From NCBI GenBank assembly GCA_017632535.1, contig JAGBRC010000025.1, forward strand, positions 1 through 32,583: 32,583 nucleotides of DNA, given 5' to 3'. The translations under genes and the position numbers were made by a program. Of this stretch, positions 31,178 to 32,583 are shown one piece after another. Numbering within the stretch: position 1 is the first letter of the stretch; every line of letters starts with the position of its first letter. The notes below the pieces were generated by a model that worked only from the letters and a program-made list of their open reading frames with translations, had not been told where the DNA came from and did not search any database. This DNA is from Aeriscardovia sp. Lineage in GTDB: Bacteria > Actinomycetota > Actinomycetes > Actinomycetales > Bifidobacteriaceae.

Positions 31178-32049
31178 CACATTACCTCCGCAAACCTCTT
31201 GCTGTTCTTGCTAAATACGAAGATTCCCAGGAAGAACAAAATCAGCATAAGGAGTATGGGGACGGCTTTAACGTACCAGAGGCTATTTGGGAAGAGGTTC
31301 CAAATCGTCTGCTGGGTGGCAGGAGCGATGAGGTTATGCCGAATGTCTTGGATGAACTGGGCAAAGGGGTTCAAGAGCTCCAGTTTTCCCAGCTTCCCTA
31401 CGATTCCACGGCGCCGCAGGACATAGCTTAATGGATACACTATAGGCATCCCATACATTATCACCTGCTGAAGCACGTCCCAAATATGGGCAATATCCCT
31501 GTAATAGGCGTACATCGTCGCCATAATAAGAGTAAGGCCCAAAGTGACGCAATAGAGCTCGATGATGTTTAGGGGGACCAGCACCACCCTCCAGGTGAAG
31601 TCTACCCTATAGGCGAAGGCGAAGATCAAGACGACCCCGAGGTTGATGCCGTAGGTTATCAGAGCTCCCATAGTGGCCGCCACCACGACTATGTAGTTGG
31701 GAAAATGCACTTTTCTGAGCATATCGCCGCGGTCGACGATGGATCTGAGGCCCACATTGGTAGAGTCAGTCACAAATTGCCAAGAGCTTATTCCCAAAAG
31801 CAGCACAACAGGATACGTTCGGGTTCCGTCCGACATCCTTAAAAACTTTGCAAATACCACATACATGACGGCAAACATCATGAGGGGCTCAAGTACCGAC
31901 CAGATGACTCCCAAGAAAGATCCCTGATAGCGGAGCTTGAAGTCCGTATGGACTAAAGCCTTGAGGATTATCCAGTTGCGCCGAATTTTGCTAGTAGAAG
32001 GCTTAATCGCCTTTGCTGCTGCATGCGCTCGTTTCACAGAGCTTATCAT
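31177..32049 (-). CDS. wzm: ABC transporter permease for polysaccharide export
   Basis: This 290-residue ABC-2 type permease has six membrane segments. It forms the channel through which lipid-linked galactan or a similar glycan is moved across the membrane. Family blocks are ALVHTDFKLRYQGSFLGVIWSVLEPLMMFAVMYVV (residues about 25-60), GISSWQFVTDSTNVG, PNYIVVVAA, and the C-terminal MYGMPIVYPLSYV and NPFAQFIQDIR. ATG 32049 is the only early ATG in frame; TTG 32076 lies inside a terminator hairpin. There is no Shine-Dalgarno site before ATG 32049. A TATGAT at 32050-32045 would place a transcription start near 32038, suggesting a leaderless GTG at 32037 as an alternative start. It overlaps wzt by one base. 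Confidence 0.93.
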   Translation of the reverse strand: MISSVKRAHAAAKAIKPSTSKIRRNWIILKALVHTDFKLRYQGSFLGVIWSVLEPLMMFAVMYVVFAKFLRMSDGTRTYPVVLLLGISSWQFVTDSTNVGLRSIVDRGDMLRKVHFPNYIVVVAATMGALITYGINLGVVLIFAFAYRVDFTWRVVLVPLNIIELYCVTLGLTLIMATMYAYYRDIAHIWDVLQQVIMYGMPIVYPLSYVLRRRGIVGKLGKLELLNPFAQFIQDIRHNLIAPATQQTIWNLFPNSLWYVKAVPILLMLILFFLGIFVFSKNSKRFAEVM

Positions 32050-32052
32050 AAC

Positions 32053-32092
32053 AAAAAATAAAAGCGGATCTCCCAATAGTGGGCATCCGCCA
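32053..32092 (-). terminator. Rho-independent terminator upstream of wzm
   Basis: On the minus strand GCGGATGCCC and GGGAGATCCGC pair around a short loop, followed by TTTTATTTTTTG. It would end transcripts of the right-edge gene (stop at 32116). It lies only a few bases before the wzm start codon. Confidence 0.85.
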
Positions 32093-32115
32093 GAACCGTG
32101 CCCTAAGGCTTCGGA

Positions 32116-32583
32116 TCAGTCCCTGAGAGCCTTGAGAGAAAGGGTTATTCCGTCTTCAGGGCCAACCTTAGGTTCCCATCCGAGCTGTTCGAGCTTGCCC
32201 GAGTTGAGGCGCGTCAGGCGAGGAAGCTTGTGGGCCTCTCCTTCGCCCTTGGTGCAGCACTCTTCCTCTTTTCTGCAGCATTCTCCGCTTCCGCCTCCGC
32301 AGCAGGTTCCGTCATCGCACTTGGGAGCGGATCCTCCGCAGCAGGTTCCATCCGAGCAGGCCTTGTCGTTCTGGCCGCACGTGCACGGATCTCCGCCGCA
32401 TCCGCAGGCGCATTTACCGTCTACCTTGGTGCTTCCGCAGCATTCTCCGCTTCCGCCTCCGCAGCAGGTTCCATCATCGCACTTTGGAGCGGATCCTCCG
32501 CAGCAGGTTCCATCCGAGCACTTAGGCCTGCAGCACCCCTCCTTAATTTCCACTCCAGCCTCCTTGGCTACACCTTTCAACAC
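32116..32583 (-). CDS. Nucleotide-sugar epimerase/dehydratase-like C-terminus with cysteine-rich insertion (5' end beyond window)
   Basis: The frame is open at the right edge, so the true start lies outside the window; the first visible codon is an internal Val (GTG). The last 35 residues, LTRLNSGKLEQLGWEPKVGPED and on, match the end of extended short-chain dehydrogenases such as NAD-dependent nucleotide-sugar epimerases and dTDP-glucose dehydratase (RLDxSKLxxLGWxPKxxLEEG). Directly before it lies a stretch of about 90 residues with 25 Cys, with repeats CSDGTCCGGSAPK, CDDGTCCGGGSGECC and CACGCGGDPCTCG. Such spacing is typical of metal-binding, metallothionein-like sequence. Two 84-bp repeats encode most of it. 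The gene is followed by a terminator before wzm. The enzyme class is inferred from the C-terminus only. Confidence 0.72.
   Translation of the reverse strand: MLKGVAKEAGVEIKEGCCRPKCSDGTCCGGSAPKCDDGTCCGGGSGECCGSTKVDGKCACGCGGDPCTCGQNDKACSDGTCCGGSAPKCDDGTCCGGGSGECCRKEEECCTKGEGEAHKLPRLTRLNSGKLEQLGWEPKVGPEDGITLSLKALRD
32275..32358. repeat. 84-bp repeat, copy 1 (cysteine-rich coding)
   Basis: It matches 32437-32520 with two differences in 84 bases by eye (for example G/T in the middle). It encodes, on the minus strand, CSDGTCCGGSAPK plus CDDGTCCGGGSGECC. The copies are 162 bases apart, a multiple of three. Confidence 0.9.
32437..32520. repeat. 84-bp repeat, copy 2 (cysteine-rich coding)
   Basis: This is the second copy of the repeat at 32275-32358, in the same orientation and frame. 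The near identity suggests a recent in-frame duplication or gene conversion. The intervening 78 bases encode GSTKVDGKCACGCGGDPCTC and following residues. Confidence 0.9.

Noticed and set aside
1-32583. CRISPR arrays, insertion sequences or prophage genes
   Set aside because: No regularly spaced direct repeats, transposase motifs, terminal inverted repeats or phage structural genes were seen; the tRNA-Lys gene has no integrase next to it.

Overview
The window is gene-dense, about 55-60% GC by eye, and looks like a fermentative, probably host-associated member of the Actinomycetota. The evidence is a set of families restricted to or typical of that phylum (DUF3052, DUF3107, DUF2342, an actinobacterial VKOR, a Lon-like PDZ-family protease relative). 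Galactofuran genes (glf, a GlfT2-like transferase, Wzm/Wzt) and the neighbourhood Lon-like protease / DUF2342 / UvrD, which resembles the Rv3194c-Rv3198c region of mycobacteria, agree with this. A Bifidobacteriaceae-like or related lineage is possible (type 2 IleRS, C69 dipeptidase), but the genus cannot be fixed from the sequence. Arginine is written mostly as AGG, and several genes start with TTG behind a good Shine-Dalgarno site.

Left part (1-6070): the start of a polytopic membrane protein running off the left edge; a thioredoxin with a CPPC active site; a secreted G5/transglycosylase-like wall hydrolase; a terminator; a one-pass membrane protein whose cytoplasmic N-terminus carries repeated ETQ(V/I) motifs that look like Ser/Thr kinase/FHA sites; tRNA-Lys(CTT); and a strongly divergent formate-tetrahydrofolate ligase paralogue.

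Middle (6089-16986, all minus strand): a C69 dipeptidase, then a close-packed series read in the order PAP2 phosphatase, topA, tmk, holB, a PEBP-family protein, alsS, alsD. Replication genes are thus followed by a complete acetolactate-to-acetoin pair, with overlapping or nearly touching genes. DUF3052 and a Lon-like membrane protease that lacks its PDZ domain lie upstream.

Next (17062-22973): a DUF2342 putative metallohydrolase, a compact UvrD-type helicase, and divergently a run of pseudokinase-like APH protein, DUF3107 and VKOR. A TRIC/UPF0126 membrane protein follows in opposite orientation.

Right part (22996-32583): type 2 ileS, the small SRP RNA with a recognisable promoter and terminator, then a galactofuran module: glf (UDP-galactopyranose mutase) facing a minus-strand operon wzm-wzt-glfT. 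The right-edge gene ends like a nucleotide-sugar epimerase/dehydratase but contains a metallothionein-like cysteine-rich segment with 25 Cys, built partly from an 84-bp duplication. This is the most unusual object in the window. Together the right-hand genes supply UDP-galactofuranose, polymerise it on a lipid carrier and export the glycan.
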